The translations under genes and the position numbers were made by a program. Shown piece by piece: positions 24,168-33,458 of a DNA stretch of 35,690 nucleotides. Within the stretch, counting starts at the first letter, position 1. Each line of letters begins with the position of its first letter. A model generated the notes under the pieces. The model was not told the DNA's origin. It was given only the letters and a program-made list of their open reading frames with translations, and searched no databases. Source of the DNA: an uncultured Bacilli bacterium (GTDB taxonomy: Bacteria; Bacillota_I; Bacilli_A; RF39; UBA660); NCBI GenBank assembly GCA_910587065.1, contig CAJUMA010000015.1, forward strand, positions 1 to 35,690, read 5' to 3'.

Positions 24168-24178
24168 TCCCTTTTTTT
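24158..24178 (+). terminator. Terminator of the histidine kinase gene
   Basis: AAGGG (24159-24163) and CCCTT (24169-24173) with loop CTAGT, then six more T. Confidence 0.7.
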
Positions 24179-24215
24179 CTTGCAATAATAAGGATAAAAA
24201 AGCATATAATTAAGC

Positions 24216-24356
24216 ATGATGAAAGATGAAATAATTATAAAATTAGCACTTATTATTAATCATAATTTGTATAATGAAAATGAAATAAGCTATTCCACTT
24301 TTTCTAAAGTACAAGATGAATTATTGAGTAAATTAACTAATGATATTGTAAAATGA
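24216..24356 (+). CDS. 46-residue protein, possibly from a leaderless mRNA
   Basis: The peptide (MMKDEIIIKLALIINHNLYN, then ISYSTFSKVQDELLSKL) has two predicted helices and resembles the short SHOCT-like proteins that often accompany mobile elements, though that match is loose. A TATAAT at 24205-24210 ends only five bases before the ATG, where transcription would begin, and there is no ribosome site between. It may therefore be translated from a leaderless mRNA. It has no terminator before the next gene. Confidence 0.5.
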   Translation: MMKDEIIIKLALIINHNLYNENEISYSTFSKVQDELLSKLTNDIVK

Positions 24357-24393
24357 CTTATGTTTATTTTATAATGTTTATAGGAGAATTAGT

Positions 24394-25308
24394 ATGAAGT
24401 TATTTGATGAATGGAAATTAAAAAGAGAATGTCAAAAGTTAGGACATGAAAATGAGTATAATGATTATAAAAAAGTGAAAGAGGTTTTATCTAATGATAA
24501 GACTATGTATGAAGGATTTTTAAAGAAAGCAGAAGAGAATTTGGCGAGAGCAAAAGAATTACATGGTGAAGATACTTTAGAATACTCTAAGGCAAGTGAT
24601 GAAGTAAATAGATGGAAGTATAATTTAGAACAGCTTATTTTAAAGGCACAGTTTATACGCCCTAATAATCCGAGCGATATTAGTTATCGTAAAAATATTA
24701 TTGATGAATTTAGCGACAAAATTGCGAGTATTTTGGGCGATGATACTACTATAAGATTTCATGGTACTACTATTTATTATGCCAAAGAGATTTTAAAAAA
24801 TAATGGAATCTCTTCTTCTAGCTCAAGATATGATGGATATGATAGTAGTACTGACTTAGAAGATGAAATATCGGTAACAACACCCTCTACAATAAATAGA
24901 ACATTATCTTTTTTCACAGACTTATATGCTTTTCAGAGTTCTTTGCCAGCTGGCTGTTTATTTGTTTTAAGAGCGAGTGATGAAGATCAAGAATTAACTA
25001 AATATGCGGCTATGAAATCTTTTAACTTTAAAAATAATCCTGAAAGATTTTTAGGTGTTTGTACAACTTCGGAAAATATTCCTAAAGTGAGGGAATGGTT
25101 AAAAGAGTATGGATATGAAGAAAATTTAGTTTTTACATTTGATGAATTTTTAGCTATAGCTCATAAATTTAAAATAGATAAACCAGATACTACTTTAGCA
25201 AGTGAGGTTTCAAGTGAAGAAACTTTAATTGATGCAGAAGGACTTATCAAAGAGTTGGATGATGAAAATATAGATCAAACTTTAGAGGTGAAGAGTAGAG
25301 CTAGATAA
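24394..25308 (+). CDS. Possible ADP-ribosyltransferase-fold protein
   Basis: Residues 1-95 of the 304 form a charged coiled coil. Residues 115-235 look like an ADP-ribosyltransferase fold. IRFHGTTIYYAKEILKNNGI (His123) matches the opening H-G-T/A..IL..G strand-helix of PARP and related NAD-binding families. A later TINRTLSFFTDLYAF could be the second conserved block. I could not place the third (Glu or Gln) residue with confidence. The C-terminus is acidic. AGGAG precedes ATG 24394. It lies just before the recombinase gene. A toxin or regulatory modifier is possible, but neither a secretion signal nor a neighbouring immunity gene is evident. Confidence 0.5.
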   Translation: MKLFDEWKLKRECQKLGHENEYNDYKKVKEVLSNDKTMYEGFLKKAEENLARAKELHGEDTLEYSKASDEVNRWKYNLEQLILKAQFIRPNNPSDISYRKNIIDEFSDKIASILGDDTTIRFHGTTIYYAKEILKNNGISSSSSRYDGYDSSTDLEDEISVTTPSTINRTLSFFTDLYAFQSSLPAGCLFVLRASDEDQELTKYAAMKSFNFKNNPERFLGVCTTSENIPKVREWLKEYGYEENLVFTFDEFLAIAHKFKIDKPDTTLASEVSSEETLIDAEGLIKELDDENIDQTLEVKSRAR

Positions 25309-25323
25309 TTTCTAATTATAAAG

Positions 25324-25356
25324 TATGCAAATATTTATCTTGTTTGCATATTTTTT
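25324..25356 (+). terminator. Terminator before the recombinase gene
   Basis: TATGCAAA (25324-25331) pairs with TTTGCATA (25343-25350), then six T. Confidence 0.8.
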
Positions 25357-25370
25357 AATGAGGAAAAGTT

Positions 25371-26945
25371 ATGGACTTATATAAAATTAGAAGTAGTCTT
25401 TGTAAAGGTATTAATATAAACTCGATGAATTTACGAGTAACATACTATTCAAGAGTTTCAACAGAACATGATGAACAAATTAATTCTTTAAAAAATCAAA
25501 TTAATCACTTTGAAGAAATGATTAAAAATAATAAAAATTGGATTTTTATTACTGGTTATGTAGATACTGGTATCAGTGGAACAACAGATTATAAAAGAGA
25601 TAATTTTATGAAAATGATTGATGATGCTAGGATGGGCAAATTTGATTTAATAATTACAAAAGAGATTTCAAGATTTTCGCGTAACACTTTAGATAGTATA
25701 AAATATACTCGTATACTACTTAGTTTTGGCGTTGGTGTTTATTTTTATAATGACAACATAAACACTATTTTACCGGATTCCGAGTTAAGACTTACCATAA
25801 TGGCATCAATGGCTCAAGATGAAGTAAGGAGATTATCTGAAAGAGTTAAGTTTGGTATGCAAAGATCCATTAAAAATGGAGTTATTTTAGGTAATAATTT
25901 ACTTTATGGTTATGATAAAAAGGGTGCTCATTTAATTATTAATGAAAGTGAAAGTGAAGTTGTAAAGAGATTATTTACAATGTATGCTATAGATAAACTT
26001 TCCTTAAATCAGATTATGCGAATCTTTAATGAAGAGGGAATTAAAACATCTTTAAATAAAAAATGGAATGTTACGACACTTTCACGAATGATAAGCAATC
26101 CAAAATACAAGGGATTTTACTGTGGTAGAAAAAGTGAAGTAATTGATTATATGTCCAAAAAAGTTAAGCGCTTTGAAGAAAGTGAATGGGTTATGTACGA
26201 GAACACTGAAAGTATTCCACCTATAATTGATGAGTATCTTTTTAATATAGCTAATGAACGCTTAAAACTAAATAAACGGGCATTTTCTGATAGTTATAGT
26301 AAATCTAAATATGCTCTTAGTAATAAAATAAAGTGTGAATGCAACCATACTTTTAATAGAAGGAAAATGAGTAAAAACAAAAGTGAAATTATTTGGTTTT
26401 GTCCTATTTGTAAATTGAGTGTGAGAGAAAGTGAACTTTTTTATATAGTTAAAAACAATTTTAAGATTAATATCCAAGCCTTAAAAAAATTATTGAATAC
26501 TCTTTATAAAAAGTATAATTTAGATAAAGAGATTAATATATTAGAGTATGAAATAAAAAAAATAGATGCAAAAAAAGAAAAACTTTTAGAGTTAAATATA
26601 CGTGAGTGTTTAAGTAATAAGGAATTTAAAATACGAAATGATGAATATAATAAAGAAAAAGAATTGCTAGAAAATAGGATGAAAGAAAGTAAACTTTCTA
26701 TAATTTTTAATGTTGATAAATATATAAATAAATATATGAAAAGTAAAAATTATGTAGAGGACCTTATAAAAAATTTTGTTGATAAAATAAAAGTTTCTTT
26801 TGTGGGAAGAGATGCAATAGAGATAAATATTCAAAGTGCGGTATTAGATAAACGAAAATATATGACTTATGAATTTAAAAGAGGTTTTGATGTTATTGGG
26901 ACAAGAAGATATTATTTTTTCATAAGTGTCTATATTAATAAATAA
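25371..26945 (+). CDS. Large serine recombinase
   Basis: This is a site-specific DNA integrase/invertase of the large serine family, 524 residues. The resolvase domain (about 20-165) has RVTYYSRVSTEHDEQ with the catalytic Ser30, then GYVDTGISGT and the arginine helix TKEISRFSRN. The Recombinase domain (about 185-290) has YKGFYCGRK. A zinc ribbon follows with Cys322, Cys324, Cys344 and Cys347, then a coiled coil (about 365-440). All motifs look intact. It is the likely integrase of the element, but it lies some 7 kb from either end, whereas such genes usually sit beside their att site. GAGGA is six bases before ATG 25371. Confidence 0.95.
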   Translation: MDLYKIRSSLCKGININSMNLRVTYYSRVSTEHDEQINSLKNQINHFEEMIKNNKNWIFITGYVDTGISGTTDYKRDNFMKMIDDARMGKFDLIITKEISRFSRNTLDSIKYTRILLSFGVGVYFYNDNINTILPDSELRLTIMASMAQDEVRRLSERVKFGMQRSIKNGVILGNNLLYGYDKKGAHLIINESESEVVKRLFTMYAIDKLSLNQIMRIFNEEGIKTSLNKKWNVTTLSRMISNPKYKGFYCGRKSEVIDYMSKKVKRFEESEWVMYENTESIPPIIDEYLFNIANERLKLNKRAFSDSYSKSKYALSNKIKCECNHTFNRRKMSKNKSEIIWFCPICKLSVRESELFYIVKNNFKINIQALKKLLNTLYKKYNLDKEINILEYEIKKIDAKKEKLLELNIRECLSNKEFKIRNDEYNKEKELLENRMKESKLSIIFNVDKYINKYMKSKNYVEDLIKNFVDKIKVSFVGRDAIEINIQSAVLDKRKYMTYEFKRGFDVIGTRRYYFFISVYINK

Positions 26946-26975
26946 AAATATGATAGAATATAATAGGTGAGTATA

Positions 26976-27902
26976 ATGGGGAAGTTAAAAAATTTATTAA
27001 AATTATTTATTTCAATTATTATATTTGGTTGTTCTATTGTTCTTGCAATAAATATATTCATTATTAGTGAAACAAGACATAGTTTTATTTCTTTGTATGA
27101 TGCTAAAAATTTGAGTGATGTTGATTGTGTATTAGTTTTAGGGGCAGGGTTAAAAAATGGTGGACCAAGCGACATGTTAAAGGAAAGACTTGATAAAGCT
27201 GTTTCTTTATACAATGATAATAATAATTTGTTATTACTTATGTCAGGTGATCACTCTAAGGAATATTATGATGAAGTAAATGTTATGAAAAGATACGCTG
27301 TTATCAATCATGTCCCATCATCTAGTATATTTATGGATCATGCGGGTCTGTCAACATATGATAGTTTAAAAAGAGCGAAAGATATATTTGGAGCAAAGAA
27401 GATTATTGTTGTAACACAAGGATATCATTTATCAAGAGCTTTATATATTGCCTCCTCTTTAGGCTTAGAGGCTTATGGTATTGATGCGACAGAAAAAGTA
27501 TATCCCGGACAAAAGTCGAGAGATTTAAGGGAAGTTCTTGCTCGTACAAAAGACTTTTTTAAATCTTTATTTAAGCCAAGTGCTAGTATTACTGGGAATA
27601 TAATTTCATTAGATGGTGATGGAAATAAGACAAATGATAATTATGTTTTAATAACAAATAATAAAACAGGGTCTGAAGTATTCACTGGTTCAAGAGATCA
27701 AGTAAATAATGTGTTTAAATTAGTTAGTGATGGAACATATTTCGAAGAAACTTGTGATGGAAACCCTGATTATCTTATGACTGTTAATGGTAATAAATAT
27801 TATTTAGAAGTCTATGATGATGAGATTCACATTATATTAAATGGTAAAGAATTAGTTTTAGATAAAGGTGAAGCTAAAGTTATTTTAAATTTAATTAAAT
27901 AA
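26976..27902 (+). CDS. YdcF/ElyC/SanA-family (DUF218) envelope protein with C-terminal extension
   Basis: A hydrophobic N-terminal helix (residues 9-27) anchors the 308-residue protein. The DUF218 domain (about 48-200) shows DCVLVLGAGLKNGGPSDML, LLLMSGDHS, the conserved STYDSLKRAKDIF and VVTQGYHLSRALYIASSLG. This family is linked to envelope polysaccharide and barrier functions (SanA, ElyC), with unknown chemistry. Residues 215-308 form an extra domain (SITGNIISLDGDGNKTNDNY...) rich in strands that is not part of DUF218. ATG 26976 is preferred to GTG 26967, which lies inside the ribosome site AGGTGAG. Confidence 0.85.
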   Translation: MGKLKNLLKLFISIIIFGCSIVLAINIFIISETRHSFISLYDAKNLSDVDCVLVLGAGLKNGGPSDMLKERLDKAVSLYNDNNNLLLLMSGDHSKEYYDEVNVMKRYAVINHVPSSSIFMDHAGLSTYDSLKRAKDIFGAKKIIVVTQGYHLSRALYIASSLGLEAYGIDATEKVYPGQKSRDLREVLARTKDFFKSLFKPSASITGNIISLDGDGNKTNDNYVLITNNKTGSEVFTGSRDQVNNVFKLVSDGTYFEETCDGNPDYLMTVNGNKYYLEVYDDEIHIILNGKELVLDKGEAKVILNLIK

Positions 27903-27923
27903 GCAAAATAATGCTTATTTTTT
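27897..27923 (+). terminator. Terminator of the ElyC-type gene
   Basis: AAATAAGC (27897-27904) pairs with GCTTATTT (27913-27920), with extra T. Confidence 0.75.
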
Positions 27924-27969
27924 AATTGTGTTGAAAAAACTATGCTATAATGAGTTTAGGGTGATACTA

Positions 27970-30006
27970 ATGTTAAAGTTAAATAGTGTAAGTAAAGTTT
28001 ATAAGAAATCTATTGTTGCTCTTGATGATATTAACCTTGAATTTTCAGAGACAGGTTTAGTTTTTTTAAGGGGAGATTCAGGCTCAGGTAAATCAACTTT
28101 ACTTAATATTATGAGTACACTTGAAAGTCCTTCATCAGGATGCGTTTATTTTAATGATCGAGTACTTGATAAAACAAAAGTAGAAGAATATATGAAAAAT
28201 GATATAAGTGTTATTTTTCAGGATGCTAATCTTTTTTTGAATTTGTCAGTAAAAGATAATTTAAATATTTATGAGAATCATGATATAGATGATGAATTGT
28301 TAAAAAAATTAAATATACTTGATCTAAAAGATAAACTAGTAAGAAACTTAAGTGGTGGTGAAAAGAGAAGAGTTGCTATTGCTCGTGCTATTATTAAAGA
28401 TCCAAAAGTACTTTTATGTGATGAACCTGATGCTTCTTTAGATGAAGAAAATCGCGAAAATATATTTAAAATTTTAAAATATTTAAGTAAGTCTATGTTA
28501 GTTGTTGTTTCTAGTCATGATGGTGATATAGAAGAATATGCTGATAGAATTATTACTCTTGATGATGGTAAAGTAATTGATGATAAAGTGTTAAAAAAAG
28601 GAAGTATAAAGCTAAAGAAGAATAATGAATCTTTTGTTATTAACAAAAAATTTATTAATGTCATTGCAAAAGATATTTTATTTTCAAAAAAATTAAACTA
28701 TTTATTTGCAACGATTATTTTGTCTGTCTTTTTATCTCTTATTTTAATTATGGGAGTTATAACAAAATATGATTATCCAAGAATACTTGCTGATACTTTG
28801 GAGCATGAAAATAATTCAGTACTTTTTGTAGAAGAAGGATATATACCAAGATCTTTTTTATTAGATGAAGAAATTATCTATACAGCCCCTAATGGTATGG
28901 AGTACTCGACTGGTAATAAATATTTAGGTTTGAATATCAATGTTCCTACAGAAATGACTAAAAGCTCTGTAGAAGAAAATTATTATAGAGTTGACTCTGA
29001 ATATTTATTCTTTAGTTATAATGATGATTTTTTAACGGGGGATTTAATTGGTGATAAACCAAGAGAAAAAGATGAAATATTAATATACGAAATACTTGCT
29101 GAAAAAATTATTTATTATGGTATATATACTCCTAATAATGAACTTTTAAAACCAAAAGATATAAATGAACTTATTGGTAAGTATGTAATGTTAGGTGATG
29201 TGGTAGTTAAGATATCAGGAATTATTAAACAAGATGACATAGATAAGTTTAATTCTTTAAAAGAAGAAAGTTTTTATATGAATGCGGAGACGAATTTAAA
29301 AAAGGATATATTTTATTCCTTATTTTCGTATAAGATTGATGCTTTTTCTTCTTGTGTATTAATTACTTCAGATTTTTTTGATTATATTGAAGGACATTAC
29401 AAGGAAGAGGTTGAGCGAAGTAAGTTTAATGCGATTATGTTTGAAAAAAATAAAAGTAAACAGATTGAGTATTTGGCTAAAGTTAATAAAGAAAAACATC
29501 ATAACTTATATTGGATGATAGCAAATGGGGATATTGGATCACTAGAACTAACAGGTACGCCTTATGCTTATGCAAGTTCTGTAATCTTTTATGCATTTTT
29601 ATTAGGTCAAGCTTTAATCCTTTTGCTACCAATTTTAATTGTTATTATTATATATATTATTATGATGTATTTTGAAAATATCTATAAAAAGAGTAGAGAT
29701 AAATTTGCTATACTTTTGGGCTTAGGGCTAACAAAAGCTAATATGAATAAAATAATTAAAAAAATATCTTTAATATATTTTGGTGTTTCTTTATTGTTTG
29801 CTATTTTAATATTTATTTTATTTATTGTTTTAGGTAATAATTATATGTCTCAATTTGTTTCGTTTTATTTGCATCCTTTTAAAGTTAATGTAGTTTATCT
29901 AAGCTTTACTTTATTAATGGTTTTATTTATTCTTTCTATTTCGTATGGATTTTTAAAACTTAGATTAAAGAAAAAGAATGCAATTCTATATTTAAAAAAT
30001 AATTAG
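27970..30006 (+). CDS. MacB-type ABC exporter, ATPase fused to FtsX-like permease (first of two)
   Basis: The 678 residues combine an N-terminal ATPase and a permease in the MacB order. The ATPase (1-215) has Walker A GDSGSGKST at 36-43, LSGGEKRRVAIARA, DEPDASLDEE and the switch His in SSHDGD. The first membrane helix (about 240-262) is followed by a 270-residue extracellular region. Three helices lie at about 538-565, 590-615 and 630-655. This architecture moves lipids, peptides or antibiotics out of, or within, the membrane. It is nine bases from an equally built partner, so the two probably form a heterodimer. ATG 27970 follows AGGGTGAT. Confidence 0.9.
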   Translation: MLKLNSVSKVYKKSIVALDDINLEFSETGLVFLRGDSGSGKSTLLNIMSTLESPSSGCVYFNDRVLDKTKVEEYMKNDISVIFQDANLFLNLSVKDNLNIYENHDIDDELLKKLNILDLKDKLVRNLSGGEKRRVAIARAIIKDPKVLLCDEPDASLDEENRENIFKILKYLSKSMLVVVSSHDGDIEEYADRIITLDDGKVIDDKVLKKGSIKLKKNNESFVINKKFINVIAKDILFSKKLNYLFATIILSVFLSLILIMGVITKYDYPRILADTLEHENNSVLFVEEGYIPRSFLLDEEIIYTAPNGMEYSTGNKYLGLNINVPTEMTKSSVEENYYRVDSEYLFFSYNDDFLTGDLIGDKPREKDEILIYEILAEKIIYYGIYTPNNELLKPKDINELIGKYVMLGDVVVKISGIIKQDDIDKFNSLKEESFYMNAETNLKKDIFYSLFSYKIDAFSSCVLITSDFFDYIEGHYKEEVERSKFNAIMFEKNKSKQIEYLAKVNKEKHHNLYWMIANGDIGSLELTGTPYAYASSVIFYAFLLGQALILLLPILIVIIIYIIMMYFENIYKKSRDKFAILLGLGLTKANMNKIIKKISLIYFGVSLLFAILIFILFIVLGNNYMSQFVSFYLHPFKVNVVYLSFTLLMVLFILSISYGFLKLRLKKKNAILYLKNN

Positions 30007-30015
30007 GTGATTTAT

Positions 30016-31938
30016 ATGTTAGTAATTAAAGATTTGAAGAAAGTCTATAAGGATGGTACAGTTGGAGTAAAAAATATCAATTTAACTTTACCAGATAAGG
30101 GGTTAATTTTGTTTGAAGGTAAAAGTGGTAGTGGAAAGTCAACTTTGTTAAATTTAATTAGTGGCATTTTAAAACCTACTGAGGGTATGATTAGTTACAA
30201 TAAAAAAAATATAAAGGAATATAAAGGTTATATCGATTTAGTAGGAATGATTTTTCAAGATTATAATTTAATTAGTGATTTAAATGTTTTGGATAATGTT
30301 AATTTTATTGACAATAAACGAACGAATGAACTATTATTTTCTTTAGGAATAAAGGAACTAAAAAAGAAAAAAACTCATGAAATCTCTGGTGGAGAAGCAA
30401 GGAGAGTTGCGATAGCTAGATCTTTAAATAGGGATGTTAGTATATTGCTTTGTGATGAACCAACGGAATCTCTTGATAATGAATCGGAAGAAGCAATTCT
30501 TAAAATCCTAAAGAAAATAAGTGAAGAAATTTTAGTAGTTGTAGTAAGCCATAAAAAAAGTGTTTTAAAGTATGCTGATCGCACTATTAAAATGTCTAAG
30601 GGAGAAATAGTAGGTCTTACAGGACAAAAAAGATTTAATAGATATGCTATAATAAGAAAAGAACAGAAAAAATGTAGTTTTACTAACTTATTTAAAATAA
30701 CTAAAAATCGGATTCTAGATAATTTAGGTTTATTTAGCTTGAATTTAGCTTTTATGGTTATTGTTATGGTGATGTTTTTAGGTTCTTTTGTTCTTAAAAA
30801 AATAGATTTAGATTCGTTAGAAGTTAAACAAATGTTAAAAAATGAGGAATATAGACTAAATATAACATCGGGTTTAGATGTAGCTTCTAAAAAACTAGAT
30901 GATGCAGGAATTAATTATGATACAGCTTATAACTATTATTTAGGTGGTGAATCTTTACATTTGAACCATGATTACATAAAAGAAAACTTTTTTTATAGTA
31001 ATGAGGCTTTAAATCCAAGTGTTATTATACTCAATAATAAGACAATAATGAACAATGATGAGGTTATTGGACGCACTCCTCTTAAAGAAAATGAAGTAAT
31101 GATAAGTGAATATCTTTTTGAGTGGATTAGTAAGTATGGCGCGATGAATGAAAATAATGAATTAGTTTTCTATGAAAATAAAGAGGATATTTTAAATAAG
31201 GCAATTTTCTTTAATGAAAAAAAAGTAGTGGTATCAGGAATTCTTAAACAAAATTTAGAGATGTTTAATAAATTTAAAAATGCGGAACTGGTCAATAACT
31301 ATGGTCTAATAAATTATTATTCAATGTTTAAAAATAGTGTCATAAATAATAATTATATTTATGTAACGAGTGAGTTTGATGATTATATAGGAGTTAAGAA
31401 TAAGATAGAAGTAAAATATTTAATTAATTCTAATGATAGAGAGATTCTATATAAAGTTAAGAAGATGGGAGGAAATGATAGAGTAACATCGCTTGGTATT
31501 TACAGTGAAAACATCCAGAAATTAAATATTTTAATAGCAAGATTAAAGATAATAGGTAATACTCTATTTGTTGTATTTATGATTGTTGGAGTAATCATTA
31601 TTGTTAATTATTATAATAATTCCATAGATAATCATGAGAAAGATAATAAGGTCTTAAAATATTTAGGTGTTAGTAATGCTAATATTGTATTTCCGTATTT
31701 TTGTGACACTTTGTTGCTATGTTTTTTAGCTTTTTTTATAGGAGTTATTGTTGTTCAAATAATATGTACTTCTTTAAATAAAGTATACTATGGAGTTTTA
31801 TCGGGATTCTTTGATATATTTACTTTGGAGTTAGAAAGTATTTTATATTTAGGAGGAGCTTTACTTGTAGTTATAGTTTTATTATCTTTATTTAGTGTAA
31901 TAAAAATAAATGTTCAAATAAGAAAATATACGGAATAG
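30016..31938 (+). CDS. MacB-type ABC exporter, ATPase fused to FtsX-like permease (second of two)
   Basis: This 640-residue protein has the same plan as its neighbour. Walker A is GKSGSGKST at 35-43, then FQDYNLISDLNVLDNV (Q-loop), ISGGEARRVAIARS, CDEPTESLDN and the switch His in VVSHKKS. One membrane helix lies at about 240-262, then an extracellular region of about 250 residues and three C-terminal helices from about 515. The FtsX core motif appears as VLKYLGVSNANIVFPYF. All ATPase residues are present in both proteins, so neither seems degenerate. AGGTGAT sets ATG 30016. No MacA-like partner gene is present; none is needed for Gram-positive BceAB-like exporters. Confidence 0.9.
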   Translation: MLVIKDLKKVYKDGTVGVKNINLTLPDKGLILFEGKSGSGKSTLLNLISGILKPTEGMISYNKKNIKEYKGYIDLVGMIFQDYNLISDLNVLDNVNFIDNKRTNELLFSLGIKELKKKKTHEISGGEARRVAIARSLNRDVSILLCDEPTESLDNESEEAILKILKKISEEILVVVVSHKKSVLKYADRTIKMSKGEIVGLTGQKRFNRYAIIRKEQKKCSFTNLFKITKNRILDNLGLFSLNLAFMVIVMVMFLGSFVLKKIDLDSLEVKQMLKNEEYRLNITSGLDVASKKLDDAGINYDTAYNYYLGGESLHLNHDYIKENFFYSNEALNPSVIILNNKTIMNNDEVIGRTPLKENEVMISEYLFEWISKYGAMNENNELVFYENKEDILNKAIFFNEKKVVVSGILKQNLEMFNKFKNAELVNNYGLINYYSMFKNSVINNNYIYVTSEFDDYIGVKNKIEVKYLINSNDREILYKVKKMGGNDRVTSLGIYSENIQKLNILIARLKIIGNTLFVVFMIVGVIIIVNYYNNSIDNHEKDNKVLKYLGVSNANIVFPYFCDTLLLCFLAFFIGVIVVQIICTSLNKVYYGVLSGFFDIFTLELESILYLGGALLVVIVLLSLFSVIKINVQIRKYTE

Positions 31939-31990
31939 AGTGTATCAAGGAGGAAAAATATGTTATAACTAAGTTTTGTTAGGTAGTATT

Positions 31991-32300
31991 ATGAAAAAGA
32001 AAATTATAGTTGTATTAGTAATTTTAGTGTCTTTTATTTTATCATGAGTATGTCTTAACTTTTTGGAGTTTAGAAGTAATAAAGATAAAACAACAGAAAC
32101 AATACAAGAAGAAAAAATATTAGTAGAAGATAAAATAGATTTAGGTGCTTTAGTACCAACTTTTGAATATTTTAGGATAGAAGTGGTGGAGAAATTCTCC
32201 AGGACATTATGCCAATATGACGGGCAAATATTTTACTAAATTAGATGTTAGTGTAATCAAATTTGGTGGGAAATATTGGTATGTTCAAGCATTTGCTTAG
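31991..32300 (+). pseudogene. CAP/SCP-domain secreted protein relic
   Basis: The ATG at 31991 reads a secretion-type start (MKKKIIVVLVILVSFILS) and hits a TGA at once. The same frame continues past it through an acidic linker. After a shift near 32170 the sequence ends WWRNSPGHYANMTGKYFTKL and then GGKYWYVQAFA, which is the conserved C-terminal part of CAP (SCP/PR1) domains. The central domain is missing. Just upstream, AAGGAGG at 31948-31954 leads into a two-codon ORF (ATG TTA TAA at 31960-31968), another sign of deletion. The whole stretch 31939-32312 holds only these remains. Confidence 0.75.
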
Positions 32301-32312
32301 AACTATATTAAA

Positions 32313-32338
32313 AAAGATACTAATGAGTTAGTATCTTT
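32313..32338. terminator. Bidirectional terminator
   Basis: AAAGATACTAA (32313-32323), loop TGAG, TTAGTATCTTT (32328-32338): a perfect 11-bp stem between the CAP relic and the convergent coiled-coil gene. Confidence 0.8.
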
Positions 32339-33328
32339 TATATTGTTCTTCCTATTGAATCTTCTTTAGTTTCTTCTGCCATATTATTATTATTATTTAA
32401 TATATATTTTTCATAAAGTTCTTGATAAATTTCATCATAATTAAGAATATTGTCATATATTCCTTCTAAAAGTTCTCTATCCTCTGGTTCTAAGTTAGAA
32501 TTCCTAAGTTCATTAACGACATTAATTCGTTTGCGATATTCAGCAAATAATGATTCTATTCTTTCGCGCATTGTTTCTATAAATTTATTTTTTATGCTTG
32601 GATTTGCTTCCATAAATTTTATATATTTAGTCTTAATTTCATTAATACTTTCTTTTAAATATTCATATTCATCTTCTAGTTCATATTGTAATGTTTCTCT
32701 GTCAACTAATTCACTTGCATTTGTATTTTGAATAAAATTACGATAATCTGTAAATAATTCTTCAATCCTTTCATGTAATGCATTTATAAATATATTTCTT
32801 TTATCAGGATTAGCGTTGATATTATTTATGTATTGTTCTTTTATTTTAGCAATATTATCTTTTAAATATTCATAGTCGTCTTCTAATTCATATTGTAATG
32901 TTTCATTTTCAACTAATTCTTCCACACTGGTGTTTTGCATTTTTAAATTTTCACTAAAGAGTTCTTCAATTCTTTCGTGTAATACTTTTATAAATGTTTC
33001 TCTTTTATCAGGGTTAGCTTCTATATTAATTATATATTGCTCTTTTATTTTAGCAATGCTATCTTTTAAAGATTCATAACCATTATAGGTTTTATAAATG
33101 TCTAATTCTCTATCAAGCAATTCTTCTGCTGATAAATTGTTCCTTTTTTCTTGATTAATTTTTTTTCATTACTTGTTTGTAAACAAGTATAACATCTGTA
33201 ACTTTTTCTTTATTTCCAGTTGCATTATCAGTATGATAAAGATTTAGTAGTGCGTGGTAAGCTTTTTTCACTTCTACTTCAGTTGCAGTTTCGTTAATTC
33301 CTAAAATTTCATATGCAGTTTTATCCAT
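32338..33328 (-). pseudogene. J-domain plus coiled-coil repeat protein, frameshifted in an A8 run
   Basis: From ATG 33328 the first frame gives 57 residues of J-domain type: AYEILGINETATEVEVKKAY, then YHTDN where functional J domains have HPD. It stops at 33155. Removing one A from the A8 run at 33159-33166 joins it in frame to the downstream reading frame (KKINQEKRNNLSAEELLDRE...), giving about 330 codons ending at 32338. The second part has three tandem repeats of about 70 residues with YLKDxIAKIKEQYI, ANPDKR and LHERIEELF, then an acidic end. The downstream part alone would need the TTG at 33120, which has no good ribosome site. True frameshift, slippage or sequencing error are all possible. 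Confidence 0.65.
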
Positions 33329-33458
33329 TTTTTGTTATCTTCCTTTTAATTTTTATTATATTTAAAAAGTACGTAAAATGCAATATTTTTTGTTTTTTTA
33401 TATCTATTTTTTTCGGTTGCATGTGTATAATATATTAACTTTTGAAAGGAAGCTCCTT

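Noticed and set aside
32338..33120. A CRISPR array or DNA satellite at the repeats of the coiled-coil gene
   Set aside because: The repeat unit is about 210 bases, diverged and in frame; it is a protein repeat.
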